A DNA stretch of 64,000 nt from Natronobacterium gregoryi SP2 (GCF_000230715.2 NC_019792.1:372001-436000), one strand, 5' to 3'. Counted from the stretch's first letter, positions 52,105-60,809 are shown. The notes: generated by a model from the letters alone, not told the origin. A program made the numbers and translations.

Positions 52105-52887
52105 ATGTCAGAAACAGTGCAACAGCTGGAACCCCTGGATCGGCGGCCACTCTCCGACCGAACGTGTCTCGTCACCGGGTCCTCGCGCGGAATCGGACGG
52201 GACATCGCACTCGAGTTCGCGCGTTGTGGCGCGGCCGTCGTGGTCAATTATCGGAGTTCCGACGGGCAGGCACGCGAGGTAACCGAACGGATCAGGCAAC
52301 ACGACGGGACGGCCATCGCCGTCGGTGCAGATGTCTCCGACCCCGAGGCAGTTCGGCGGATGGCCGCGGAGGTCCACGACGAACTCGGTCCGATCGACGT
52401 TCTCGTGAACAACGCCGGAATCACCATCGACCGGAAGTTCGAGAACATGACTGCCGAGGAGTGGTCGAACGTGATGGCCGTCAACCTCGATGGCACGTTC
52501 AACTGTACGAAGGCGTTCTACGACGACATCAAGGACGCCGACCAGGGACGACTCATCAACATCTCGAGTGTCGTCGGCCAGCAGGGAAACTACGGGCAGG
52601 CCAACTACGCCACCTCGAAAGGCGGGCTAATCGCGTTCACTCGGACGATCGCGCTGGAACTGGCCAGACACGACTCGACAGCAAACTGTGTTGCACCCGG
52701 CTTTACCCGGACGGACATGCTCGAGAAGGTCCCCGAACGAGTCCAAGAGCAGATCAGAGACGACATCCCGCTGAATCGGTTCGCCGAGACGAAAGACATC
52801 GTCGGCATGGTCCGGTTTCTTGCGGGCGAGTACGCCGACTACATGACCGGTCAAGTCATCGGGATCAACGGCGGCATGGAATGGTAA
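52105..52887 (+). CDS. phaB: Acetoacetyl-CoA reductase (SDR family, PhaB-like)
   Basis: A 260-residue NADP(H)-dependent short-chain dehydrogenase. Cofactor motif TCLVTGSSRGIGRDIALEFA, NNAG in VLVNNAGITIDRK, catalytic Ser in INISSVVGQQGN and Tyr-x3-Lys in QANYATSKGGL are all present. The long N terminus (about 18 residues before the beta strand) and MTAEEWSNVMAVNLDGTFNC resemble haloarchaeal PhaB of polyhydroxyalkanoate synthesis. The adjacent thiolase could supply its substrate. No PHA synthase is in the window. Confidence 0.85.
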   Translation: MSETVQQLEPLDRRPLSDRTCLVTGSSRGIGRDIALEFARCGAAVVVNYRSSDGQAREVTERIRQHDGTAIAVGADVSDPEAVRRMAAEVHDELGPIDVLVNNAGITIDRKFENMTAEEWSNVMAVNLDGTFNCTKAFYDDIKDADQGRLINISSVVGQQGNYGQANYATSKGGLIAFTRTIALELARHDSTANCVAPGFTRTDMLEKVPERVQEQIRDDIPLNRFAETKDIVGMVRFLAGEYADYMTGQVIGINGGMEW

Positions 52888-53085
52888 ATCGCCTCGGCCT
52901 GTACCGTCTGTCGACCCCGACTGAGCGCACTGGACTCGAGTGGTTCGAGACGCCGAGGCGTCTCGCCGTTCCACGACACGGCATAGTACGAGGACTCGTC
53001 GAGGGAGGTTGCCATCCCGAGATCGTCCCGGAAAGCCACATCCCTGAACGTCCAGAGACATCGGCACGGTCCACCTGTAGAGGAT

Positions 53086-53096
53086 CTATTATACGG
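53086..53096 (+). promoter_or_regulatory. TATA element of the first single-domain USP gene
   Basis: TATTATACGG is centred 27 nt before the ATG at 53118, so the transcript is leaderless. The 230-bp gap between phaB and this gene holds nothing else recognisable. Confidence 0.55.
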
Positions 53097-53117
53097 CTGG
53101 CCGACGTACCGACTCGC

Positions 53118-53543
53118 ATGACCGAGCGAATACTCGTTCCGTACGACGGTTCTGCCCCATCGAAGAAGGCACTCGAGTACACGGTCGAGAAGTTCGACGA
53201 TCCGGCCGTCACGACTCTCTACGTCGTTCCGGCACCGGAAGGATACTGGACCGCCTTCGAGGACGACGAGATGGAAGCCGCGGAAGCCGGAAGAGCCCGA
53301 GAACAGGGACAGGAGACGCTCGACGAAGCGAGAGAAACCGGGACAGAACACGGCCACGACGTCGACACGGAGGTCGTAACCGGCAAGCCGGACCGAGCGA
53401 TCCTCGACTACGCCGAAGACGAAGAGTACGACACGATCGTAATGGGAAGCCATGGTCGTGAGGGCGTCTCCCGGGTACTGCTTGGCAGCGTGGCCGAAAG
53501 CGTCGTTCGCCGGTCGCCGATTCCAGTCGTCGTCGTCCGGTAA
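53118..53543 (+). CDS. Universal stress protein (single UspA domain), copy 1
   Basis: A 141-residue UspA-fold protein. The N terminus MTERILVPYDGSAPSKKALE holds the ATP-binding Asp, and the C terminus MGSHGREGVSRVLLGSVAES keeps G-x2-G-x9-G-S, so ATP binding is expected. The central part (AFEDDEMEAAEAGRAREQGQ) is charged and helical. It is the first of three codirectional USP genes, followed after 5 bp by the next. Confidence 0.9.
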   Translation: MTERILVPYDGSAPSKKALEYTVEKFDDPAVTTLYVVPAPEGYWTAFEDDEMEAAEAGRAREQGQETLDEARETGTEHGHDVDTEVVTGKPDRAILDYAEDEEYDTIVMGSHGREGVSRVLLGSVAESVVRRSPIPVVVVR

Positions 53544-53548
53544 TCGTC

Positions 53549-54019
53549 GTGAACTCGATTCTCGTCCCGGTCGACGGCAGCGCCGCCGCAGGCCACGCCC
53601 TCGAGCAGGCACTGCAACTCGCCGACGAGAGCGACGAATCAGTCGAGGTCGACGTTCTCACGGTCGTCGACACGACGACGACTCCGATCCAGTTCGGCGT
53701 GACCGACGTCGTCGAGATCGACAGAGCCAGGATGCTCCTCGTCGACGAAATCGCCGCCGTCTCCGACGATCACGACGCCGAGATACACGGTGCCGTTCGT
53801 CGCGGACGGCCGGCCCGCATCGTCACCTCCTACGCCGACGAGCGAGACATCGACCTGATCGTCCTCGGCCGTACCGAGCACAGTAGCGTCGGCGAGACAC
53901 TGTTCGGGAGCACTGCAGACCGAGTGGTCGAACGAGCACCAGTCCCCGTACTCGTCGTCCCGGAGACCGAAGCCGACGACGACCGTCCGCTGTCCCCACT
54001 CGACTGGTGTCCGGGGTGA
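53549..54019 (+). CDS. Universal stress protein, copy 2 (altered nucleotide motif)
   Basis: A 156-residue UspA-fold protein starting at GTG, MNSILVPVDGSAAAGHALEQ. The C-terminal nucleotide motif reads LGRTEHSSVGETLFGSTADR: the second glycine of G-x2-G is Glu, so ATP binding may be lost. Tight 5-bp spacing to the upstream USP gene indicates one operon. The C terminus has an acidic extension (EADDDRPLSPLDWCPG). Confidence 0.86.
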   Translation: MNSILVPVDGSAAAGHALEQALQLADESDESVEVDVLTVVDTTTTPIQFGVTDVVEIDRARMLLVDEIAAVSDDHDAEIHGAVRRGRPARIVTSYADERDIDLIVLGRTEHSSVGETLFGSTADRVVERAPVPVLVVPETEADDDRPLSPLDWCPG

Positions 54020-54053
54020 GGGTTTAGTATCGTTCCAGTCCAACGTCAGGGAC

Positions 54054-54485
54054 ATGGCACGATCGATTCTCGTCGCCCACGACGACTCGTCACACGCACA
54101 GGCAGCACTCGAGTACGCCCTCGAGACGTTTCCCGACGCACGGATCGTCCTCTTTCACGCGATCGATCCGTTCGCGGTGACGGCCGACGAAAGTGAGTTG
54201 CCCCCACTGACGGAATCGTGGCTCGAGGAACAGCGGGCTGACGCGGCTGAACTCTTCGAGGAGGCCCGCGAGGCCGTCGTCGACGAGGACGTGACGATCG
54301 AGACTGACACCGCTGTCGGTTCCCCGCCGCAGACGATCCTCGGCTACGTCGAAGACTCGGAGATAGACCAGATCGTGCTCGGCGGACGTGGACGGAGTGC
54401 CGGACCGAGTTCGGAGTTTCGCCTCGGTAGCACTGCCGAACTCGTGGTTCGGCGTGCGAACGTTCCCGTCATCGTCGTGCGGTGA
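54054..54485 (+). CDS. Universal stress protein, copy 3
   Basis: A 143-residue UspA-fold protein, MARSILVAHDDSSHAQAALE, with the end motif LGGRGRSAGPSSEFRLGSTA, where the spacing between the glycines is two residues longer than usual. It is codirectional with the previous two and convergent with copy 4. The short gap with copy 2 suggests cotranscription. Confidence 0.87.
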   Translation: MARSILVAHDDSSHAQAALEYALETFPDARIVLFHAIDPFAVTADESELPPLTESWLEEQRADAAELFEEAREAVVDEDVTIETDTAVGSPPQTILGYVEDSEIDQIVLGGRGRSAGPSSEFRLGSTAELVVRRANVPVIVVR

Positions 54486-54506
54486 GCGAGTCGCTCCAGC
54501 AGACAG

Positions 54507-54971
54507 TCACGTCCGACTGCTTTCGTTCCGCACGACCGTGACGGTAACCGGTGCCCGGTAGACGACAGTCTCCGCGACACTACCCAGCAACAACCGTGTC
54601 GCTCCAGTGCGCCCGTGGCCGCCCAGGACGATTTGATCGATGTCGTGCTCCTCCGCGTAGTCGACGATTTCGCGTGCCGGGTCGCCGACGACGCTTTCGG
54701 TCTCGAGGGCGGCGTCGTACTCCGACGTCACCTCTCGAGCGTCCTCGAATATTTGTGCTTCCTCTTTGCCTGCGCGCTCGTACCACTCTTCGGAGCCGTG
54801 TGGCGGCTCCGTCCGAACGTCGATTTCCGTCATCGAGCTGTACCCTGGCTCGGACGGATCGATCACGTGGAGCGCGACGATCGAAACGTCGTCGTACTCC
54901 TCGAGTGCGAACTCGAGGGCTTGTCTGGAGAGTGGCGATCCGTCGACGGGGACGAGTAGCGTACGCGACAT
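54507..54971 (-). CDS. Universal stress protein, copy 4
   Basis: A 154-residue UspA-fold protein. The start MSRTLLVPVDGSPLSRQALE at 54971 is chosen, since an ATG six codons upstream is not conserved in type. The nucleotide motif is canonical (LGGHGRTGATRLLLGSVAET). The middle carries a Glu-rich helix (EEWYERAGKEEAQIFEDARE). It is convergent with copy 3 and codirectional with copy 5. Confidence 0.88.
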   Translation of the reverse strand: MSRTLLVPVDGSPLSRQALEFALEEYDDVSIVALHVIDPSEPGYSSMTEIDVRTEPPHGSEEWYERAGKEEAQIFEDAREVTSEYDAALETESVVGDPAREIVDYAEEHDIDQIVLGGHGRTGATRLLLGSVAETVVYRAPVTVTVVRNESSRT

Positions 54972-55022
54972 CGACCACTCGTACCTCATCGAGTCCCAAA
55001 AGAGTATCCTGGACCAACGCGA

Positions 55023-55442
55023 CTATCTGACGACGGTGACGGGGACCGGGGCTTGTCGGACGACGGTTTCGGCGACGCTGCCGAGCAAGACGCGGGAAGC
55101 CCCGGATCGGCCGTGGCTGCCGATGACGACGAGGTCGACGTTTTCCTCCGTTGCGACCGAGACGATCTCGCGGGCCGGTCGGCCGACGATCGTTTCGGTC
55201 GCTACGTCGTCGTGGCCGTGTTCGGCTGCGACCTTTCGTGTCTCTTCGAACAGCCGGGCGGCGGCTTCGCGGCGGGCGTCGATCAGTGAGTCGTACGCGT
55301 AGACGGCACCGTCGCCGTACATCGACGTGCTGGGATTGATGATGTGCACCAGCCTGAGATCGGCGTCGGGGTAAGCAGTTGCCGCGTGGGCGACCGCTTT
55401 TCTCGCCGGCTCCGAGTCGTCGATCGGCACGAGTACCTGCAT
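55023..55442 (-). CDS. Universal stress protein, copy 5
   Basis: A 139-residue UspA-fold protein, MQVLVPIDDSEPARKAVAHA, with canonical motif IGSHGRSGASRVLLGSVAET. It is 51 bp upstream of copy 4 on the same strand and divergent from the ZIP transporter. Its last residues (ETVVRQAPVPVTVVR) closely resemble those of copies 1 and 4, suggesting local duplication. Confidence 0.9.
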   Translation of the reverse strand: MQVLVPIDDSEPARKAVAHAATAYPDADLRLVHIINPSTSMYGDGAVYAYDSLIDARREAAARLFEETRKVAAEHGHDDVATETIVGRPAREIVSVATEENVDLVVIGSHGRSGASRVLLGSVAETVVRQAPVPVTVVR

Positions 55443-55529
55443 GCTCGTTCGTTCACGAAGCGTCTACAAAAAGGCACGCGCCGGCTCTCGGAGCAACAGG
55501 AGTAAGACGATCTGTTTCCGAAAGTCAGT

Positions 55530-56330
55530 ATGGCCGTGGAGGGGCTCGGACTGGTCGTCGCCGCCGGCGTCTTTACTGCGATAGTCTGTGGTCTGGGCAC
55601 CCTCCCGTTTTTCTTCGTCGACGACGTCAGTGATAGAGCAACCGTCGTTCTCTGGGGGCTGGCGGGCGGAATCATGCTGTTCGCGTCGGTGTTTGGATTC
55701 GTCGTAGAGGGACTCGGCGAGGGATCGATTACGCAGGTCGGGCTCGGGGTCGTCGTCGGCGTCGGGCTGGTAATTCTCGCCGACCGACTCATCGCGGGCC
55801 ACGAGTTCCAGCCACGTCAGATTCCCGAAGCTGACGTTCGGAAACTGGTGTTGATCGTCGGCGTCCTCACTGTCCACAGCTTTCCCGAGGGCGTCGCGCT
55901 CGGCGTCGCGTTCGCCGACCTCGGCGTCGAGGGAGACCTGGTGATCGCGGGACTGGCAGTTCCAGCACTCGCAATCTTCATCACGATCGCAATCTCGATC
56001 CAGAACGTTCCCGAAGGCCTCGCAGTCGCGATCCCGCTTCACACGTACGGAGTCGCTAACTGGAAGATTTTCGGCTGGGCCGTCTTCTCGAGTATTCCCC
56101 AGCCGGTCGGTGCGGCCATCGCCTACGTCTTCGTCACTATCGCCCGGGAGTTCCTCCCGTTCGGGTTCGGCTTCGCCGCCGGCGCGATGATCTATCTCGT
56201 CTTCCACGACATCTTTCCGGAGGCGCTCGATCACGGATCGGAGCTCCCTGGCAGGGGGCGACGGGAGCTGATATTCGGAATCAGTCTGGGCGTCGCGATC
56301 ATGGTTCCAGTGATGGTTCTCACCGAGTAG
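55530..56330 (+). CDS. ZIP-family divalent metal transporter
   Basis: A 266-residue membrane protein with eight predicted helices. The metal site is explicit in two helices: LTVHSFPEGVALGVAFADLG and ISIQNVPEGLAVAIPLHTYG, carrying the HxxPEG and QNxPEG patterns. ZIP proteins import Zn2+ or Fe2+/Mn2+ into the cytoplasm. A further metal ligand may be in AMIYLVFHDIFPEALDHG. It is an isolated gene. Confidence 0.9.
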   Translation: MAVEGLGLVVAAGVFTAIVCGLGTLPFFFVDDVSDRATVVLWGLAGGIMLFASVFGFVVEGLGEGSITQVGLGVVVGVGLVILADRLIAGHEFQPRQIPEADVRKLVLIVGVLTVHSFPEGVALGVAFADLGVEGDLVIAGLAVPALAIFITIAISIQNVPEGLAVAIPLHTYGVANWKIFGWAVFSSIPQPVGAAIAYVFVTIAREFLPFGFGFAAGAMIYLVFHDIFPEALDHGSELPGRGRRELIFGISLGVAIMVPVMVLTE

Positions 56331-56382
56331 CGACTCGATACAGCCGCCACCATTATTCACGGGGTCGTAGTAGAGCGATGGC

Positions 56383-57759
56383 ATGGCACCGTCGAACCCG
56401 AACGTCGTCCTGATAACGTGTCACGATCTGGGACGGTATCTGGGCTGTTACGGAGCCGCCATCGAGACGCCCCGACTCGACGAACTCGCAGAGTCGGGAG
56501 CCCTCCTCGAGAACCACTTCGTGACCGCCCCCCAGTGTTCTCCCAGCCGCGGCAGTTTCATGACCGGCCGGTTCCCTCACGTCAACGGCCTAATGGGGCT
56601 TGCCCACGGCGACTGGGAACTCCACGAGGGCGAACGCATCCTCCCCCACTACCTGGACGATGCGGGCTACGAGACGCACCTCTTCGGTCTTCAACACATC
56701 ACACAGGACACCGACCGACTCGAGTACGACTACGTCCACTCCGAGGGCAACCTCTATCCCGGCGTCTCGCCGGCAGTCCACCAGGCGAACCGGGCGAGAA
56801 ACGTCGCCGAGGTCGTCTCCGGCTTCCTCGAGCGCGAAGCGTTCGAATCGCCGTTTTTCGCGTCGATCGGCTTCTTCGAACTGCACCGCGTCGAGGAGGA
56901 GAACGGCCGCTTTGGCTTCGACAGCGACCACTACGAGACGGACGACCCGGACGCTGTCCGGCCGCTGACGTTTCTCCCGGATCGACGCGGGATTCGGCAG
57001 GACCTGGCGGAGATGCACGGCATGGTTCGTGCCGTCGACGACGCGGTCGGATCGATCCTCGATACGCTCGCGGAGACGGGCCTCGACGAAGAGACACTGG
57101 TCGTGTTCACGACCGAACACGGGATCGCGTTCCCGCGAGCGAAAGGAAGCTGCTACGATCCCGGCATCGAGGCGGCACTGCTCCTGCGATGTCCGGACGT
57201 CGCAGACGACGGCAGCCGGTACGACGAACTGCTCAGCAACGTCGACGTGTTACCGACGATCCTCGATCTAATCGGCGACGAAGACGACGACCTCGAGACG
57301 CCCGCTGGACTCGACGGCCGGAGTTTCCTCCCGCTGTTGACGGGTGACGACTACGAACCGCGAGAGCGCATCTTCGCGGAGATGACCTGGCACGACATGT
57401 ACAACCCAGTCAGGACCATCCGAACGAAGCGCTACAAGTACGTACGTAACTTCTGGCACCTGCCGAAAGTGTATCTCACCACCGACGTCTTCGCGAGCGA
57501 GGCTGGACGGATGGTCAGAGAGACCGACGCGGTCCCCCCACGACCCTACGAGGAACTGTACGACCTCGAGGAGAGTCCACAGGAGGACGACAACGTCGTC
57601 TTCGAGCCGAAATACCAGGGTATCAGGGAAAGGCTCGCTCGAGAACTGCACGAGTGGATGGGGCGAACCGACGACCCACTACTGGACGGTCCCGTCGTCC
57701 CCGGCGACTACGAGACGATCACGTCGTGGCCCCACAAGTCGAACTCTGACACCGTCTGA
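56383..57759 (+). CDS. Arylsulfatase-family sulfatase
   Basis: A 458-residue sulfatase. The N terminus NPNVVLITCHDLGRYLGCYG gives the first metal Asp, and APQCSPSRGSFMTGRFPHVN gives the C-x-P-x-R formylglycine site (Cys52). TLVVFTTEHGIAFPRAKGSC is the usual late metal site, here with Glu-His in place of Asp-His. There is no signal peptide, so it is probably cytoplasmic. The substrate and the maturation enzyme are not in the window. Confidence 0.88.
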   Translation: MAPSNPNVVLITCHDLGRYLGCYGAAIETPRLDELAESGALLENHFVTAPQCSPSRGSFMTGRFPHVNGLMGLAHGDWELHEGERILPHYLDDAGYETHLFGLQHITQDTDRLEYDYVHSEGNLYPGVSPAVHQANRARNVAEVVSGFLEREAFESPFFASIGFFELHRVEEENGRFGFDSDHYETDDPDAVRPLTFLPDRRGIRQDLAEMHGMVRAVDDAVGSILDTLAETGLDEETLVVFTTEHGIAFPRAKGSCYDPGIEAALLLRCPDVADDGSRYDELLSNVDVLPTILDLIGDEDDDLETPAGLDGRSFLPLLTGDDYEPRERIFAEMTWHDMYNPVRTIRTKRYKYVRNFWHLPKVYLTTDVFASEAGRMVRETDAVPPRPYEELYDLEESPQEDDNVVFEPKYQGIRERLARELHEWMGRTDDPLLDGPVVPGDYETITSWPHKSNSDTV

Positions 57760-57941
57760 TACGGGAGGACACAGCGACACCGCGGTCCACACTGGATCGC
57801 ACGAAAGCGGCGGGGTCGATGTGCAACCAGCTTCGGACGTAGCTATCTCTTTAAGTGTGAGTCGATTCCCAGCAGTCGAGAAACCGCCCTCTATACATAG
57901 GGCTTCTAACTTAACCTTGAGGTGAGAGCGACACACGATGT

Positions 57942-57960
57942 GGGGGGCTGGGTCCCCCAG
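57942..57960 (+). promoter_or_regulatory. Hairpin in the leader of the second tfb
   Basis: GGGGG (57943-57947) pairs with CCCCC (57954-57958), 14 nt before the ATG at 57974. A TATA-like CTATACAT at 57891 would start a transcript whose leader includes this hairpin, close enough to affect initiation of translation. Confidence 0.4.
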
Positions 57961-57973
57961 TGATCGATTACGT

Positions 57974-58939
57974 ATGTCCCAAACGACCGTCGACGCGATC
58001 GAAAGCAGGTCACGAGAGAGAGAACGCGAGGTCACGCGGTCGGAACGAGGGACCTGTCCGGAGTGTAACGGCCGGATTCGCCCGGACGACGACCGGGGTG
58101 AACGCGTGTGTTCGGACTGCGGATTAGTGTCCGGCGGCGACGAAATCGATTACGGCCCGGAGTGGCGCTCCTTCGACGAAGACGGGAACAGTCGAGGACG
58201 AGTCGGCGCTCCAATCACACAGCGTCGACACGACAAAGGGCTCAGCACGACGATCGGCTGGGAAGACCGAGACGCGTACGGAAACGAACTTTCGGCACGC
58301 AAACGCTCCAAACTCAACCGGCTTCGAACCTGGAACGAACGGTTCACTTCGACGAACTCCCAGGAGCGAAACCTCAAACAGGCCCTGGGCGAACTCGAGC
58401 GCATGGCGTCGGCGCTTGGCCTCCCGGAACCGTGTCGCGAGACCGCTGCGATCATCTACCGGCAGGCGGTCGACGCGGACCTGCTGCTCGGGCGGTCGAT
58501 CGAAGCGGTGGCGACCGCCAGCCTGTATGCCGCTGCACGCCAACACGGAACACCACGAACGTTCAGCACGTTCGAATCGGTAAGTCGCGTCGACGAACCC
58601 CCCATCAAGCGGGCGTACCGACAGCTTTCGAGTGACCTCGGCCTCGAGATGGCACCACCCGACCCCGATCACTACCTCCGGCAGTTTACCTCGAGTCTCG
58701 GGGTGAGCGAAGAGACCGAACGCGTCGCTCGAGACGTCCTTGCCGCAGCGAAAGAGGAACAACTTCACGTCGGGAAGAACCCGGCCGGAGTTGCGGCGGC
58801 GGCGATCTACGCGGCCGGCCGGCTGACGAACGAGCACGTCACTCAGGAAACGATCGACGACGCGACCGGCGTGAGCAAGTTCACGATCAGGAATCGGTAC
58901 CAGGAGTTACTTGATGCGTACGGAATCTACGAAAACTAG
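57974..58939 (+). CDS. tfb: Transcription initiation factor TFB (second copy)
   Basis: A 321-residue TFIIB homologue. It has a zinc ribbon (GTCPECNGRIRPDDDRGERV with CSDCGLV), a B-reader region (VGAPITQRRHDKGLSTTIGW), cyclin repeats (NLKQALGELERMASALGLPE and LRQFTSSLGVSEETERVARD) and a C-terminal helix-turn-helix (IDDATGVSKFTIRNRYQELL). It is closely related to the gene at 6331 but differs in the N-terminal arm and recognition helix, which fits promoter-selective TFB variants. The start MSQTTVDAIES is used. Confidence 0.95.
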   Translation: MSQTTVDAIESRSREREREVTRSERGTCPECNGRIRPDDDRGERVCSDCGLVSGGDEIDYGPEWRSFDEDGNSRGRVGAPITQRRHDKGLSTTIGWEDRDAYGNELSARKRSKLNRLRTWNERFTSTNSQERNLKQALGELERMASALGLPEPCRETAAIIYRQAVDADLLLGRSIEAVATASLYAAARQHGTPRTFSTFESVSRVDEPPIKRAYRQLSSDLGLEMAPPDPDHYLRQFTSSLGVSEETERVARDVLAAAKEEQLHVGKNPAGVAAAAIYAAGRLTNEHVTQETIDDATGVSKFTIRNRYQELLDAYGIYEN

Positions 58940-59014
58940 GAGTTGTCGAAACCACTAGTAGCTGACGAGAACTGCCTGCTGAATTTAGAGCGTGTCTTTA
59001 GCAGTCGAGCAACA

Positions 59015-59302
59015 TCAATTGTACGTGGCTGCAAGTGCAGCAACGGCAAACGCGACTACCACTGTGAGGGCAGCCCAACTGCCTACAAGTATCGGAGATT
59101 CGTCGGATTGACCGACCACAGTTGCTATCCCAATAGTGAGCAGTCCGTGAGCCGTGAGAATCCCGCCAGCCCGGGTGGCAAGTTCCTCCGGACCCTCATG
59201 TTCTGGATATTGAGCGAGTAGCTCTGTCCGCCCATACCAGATTGCGATACCAAACCCAGCAATTAGTAAGCCGGTTGCAGCCAGAACGACAGCCTCTCTC
59301 AT
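59015..59302 (-). CDS. Small membrane protein (DUF3784-like)
   Basis: A 95-residue protein with three membrane helices: VVLAATGLLIAGFGIAIWYG, AGGILTAHGLLTIGIATVVG and LTVVVAFAVAALAATYN. The short loop RTELLAQYPEHEGPEELATR follows helix 1, as in DUF3784-type proteins. Its function is unknown. Base composition is lower in GC than the neighbours, and similar 20-bp motifs flank it (58967 and 59443), so it may be acquired. Confidence 0.68.
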   Translation of the reverse strand: MREAVVLAATGLLIAGFGIAIWYGRTELLAQYPEHEGPEELATRAGGILTAHGLLTIGIATVVGQSDESPILVGSWAALTVVVAFAVAALAATYN

Positions 59303-59489
59303 TGATGGTCAATATTCTGTGACATTTGTCTAAGTCATTTCGCCCCAAAGATCGGGCAGTACGAACCCCTTCTCCAATGAGTCAGTTGTGCAAGACTCGC
59401 GCTGTCTATGCAGCAGGAACGGAACGTTCTACTCGGATTCTGTCAGAAACTGCGTGCTGAATCCAGAAGGAAGATGCATCACCAGTCTC

Positions 59490-59660
59490 TGCGCGAGCGA
59501 AGCGAGCGCGGTTCCCGGGCGGCGAGGCCAAAGGCCGAGCAGCCCGCCTTTTTCATCGAAGCTTTTGCGCCAGCGCGGGGCCGTCGGTCCCGCGAGCCAT
59601 GCGAACGGATGCTTTGCATCCGTGAGCAGAGAGTGGTTCGCCTTCGGCGAACCCGACGCG
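59490..59660. other. Array of short perfect hairpins in a gene-free region
   Basis: Within the 430-base gap at 59303-59732 four consecutive stem-loops occur. The first is around 59516-59547 with GGCC-AAA-GGCC in its centre, followed by CTTTTTC. The others are 59574-59594 (CGCGGGGCC-gtc-GGTCCCGCG), 59605-59623 (ACGGATGC-ttt-GCATCCGT) and 59635-59653 (GGTTCGCC-ttc-GGCGAACC). All have 3-nt loops and roughly 30-nt spacing. The region encodes no supported protein. Confidence 0.6.
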
Positions 59661-59732
59661 GAAAAAGTTCGCGTCTCCTATTCAGCGCGGCTTCTCAGAC
59701 CTATCGCCAGTTATGGATCTCGACAAATCCAG

Positions 59733-60809
59733 CTAGACCATCGCCTCGTCGCCGACATCGGGGTTCTCGAGCGCGTACGCGACGAGTCGATCGACGTAGG
59801 ATTCGAACGGCGGCACCTCGAGTCCGGTCCCCTCGAGCGCCTGCAGCGTCTTCGGGCAGGCGTACCGCGTCGGGTGGTCGAGGTAGTCGAGGGTGGCGGA
59901 CTCGAGCGGCAGCGACGACTCGAGTCGCGTCGTCACTGTCTGGGCGATCGGTTTCGTCGTCGGCAGCGTGAGGGTACGGTGGCCGGCTGCCTCGGCGATG
60001 ACGTCGACGAATCGCGGGACCGACAGTGGCGCGGGATCACAGAGCTGATAGACCTCGCCTGCGGTCTCCTCACGGTCGCTCAGGCACGCGATGGCGTCGA
60101 CGACGTAGTTTCTGGGGACGACGTTTAGCTCGGCGTCGCTCGAGTCAGGCAGCGAGAACGCCATCGAGAGCCACGCGGGCTGGGCGAGCAGGAGCCGAAG
60201 CAGGTAGTACGGGCCGTCGTACTTGTCGGTCTCGCCGGTTTGGCTGTCGCCGACGACGATCGCGGGTCGGTAGATCGTCGCGGGCAGGCCGTCGTTCATC
60301 CGGTCCCGAACCGCGACCTCTGCTCGGTACTTGGTCTCTTCGTAGTGGTTGTTGAACGATTGCCCTTCTTGCAGGTGGTCTTCGATGAACACGCCGTCGT
60401 ACCGGCCGCTGACGTAGCAGGTGCTGACGTAGTGAAAGCGGTCGACGTCGAGACGCTCGGCGAACTCGAGGACGTGTTCGGTCCCCTGGACGTTGACCGC
60501 TTCTGCCAGGTCGCGGTCGACGCCGAGGTCGTAGACGGCCGCGAGGTGGTACAGTTCACAGCGGTCGCCGAATGACGTCTCGCCCAGTCCGAGGTCGGGT
60601 TCGGTGATGTCGCCCTCGTAGAGCCGAATCGCGTCTTCGTCGCCGTCGATCCTGGCGGTGATCTCTCGCGCTCGTTGGCGTGCGGTCTCGAGGTACTGTG
60701 GCTGGACCAGACAGGCGACTGGCCCGTCGCCGCGGGCGAGGATGCGCTCGAGCAGTGCCGAGCCGAGAAAGCCCGGGAACCCGGTGAGAAAGACTTCGGC
60801 GTCGCTCAC
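59733..60809 (-). CDS. NAD(P)-dependent SDR, acyl/thioester reductase-like
   Basis: A 358-residue extended SDR. The cofactor motif is DAEVFLTGFPGFLGSALLER (GFPGFLG). Other conserved sites are ELYHLAAVYDLGVDRDLAEA, FHYVSTCYVSGRYDGVF and the Tyr-x3-Lys in NNHYEETKYRAEVAVRD, followed by ATIYRPAIVVGDSQTGETD. This resembles fatty acyl-CoA or thioester reductases. GTG at 60809 is chosen because it overlaps the upstream stop as GTGA. ATG 60818 is three codons earlier. It is coupled to the aldehyde dehydrogenase. Confidence 0.82.
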   Translation of the reverse strand: MSDAEVFLTGFPGFLGSALLERILARGDGPVACLVQPQYLETARQRAREITARIDGDEDAIRLYEGDITEPDLGLGETSFGDRCELYHLAAVYDLGVDRDLAEAVNVQGTEHVLEFAERLDVDRFHYVSTCYVSGRYDGVFIEDHLQEGQSFNNHYEETKYRAEVAVRDRMNDGLPATIYRPAIVVGDSQTGETDKYDGPYYLLRLLLAQPAWLSMAFSLPDSSDAELNVVPRNYVVDAIACLSDREETAGEVYQLCDPAPLSVPRFVDVIAEAAGHRTLTLPTTKPIAQTVTTRLESSLPLESATLDYLDHPTRYACPKTLQALEGTGLEVPPFESYVDRLVAYALENPDVGDEAMV

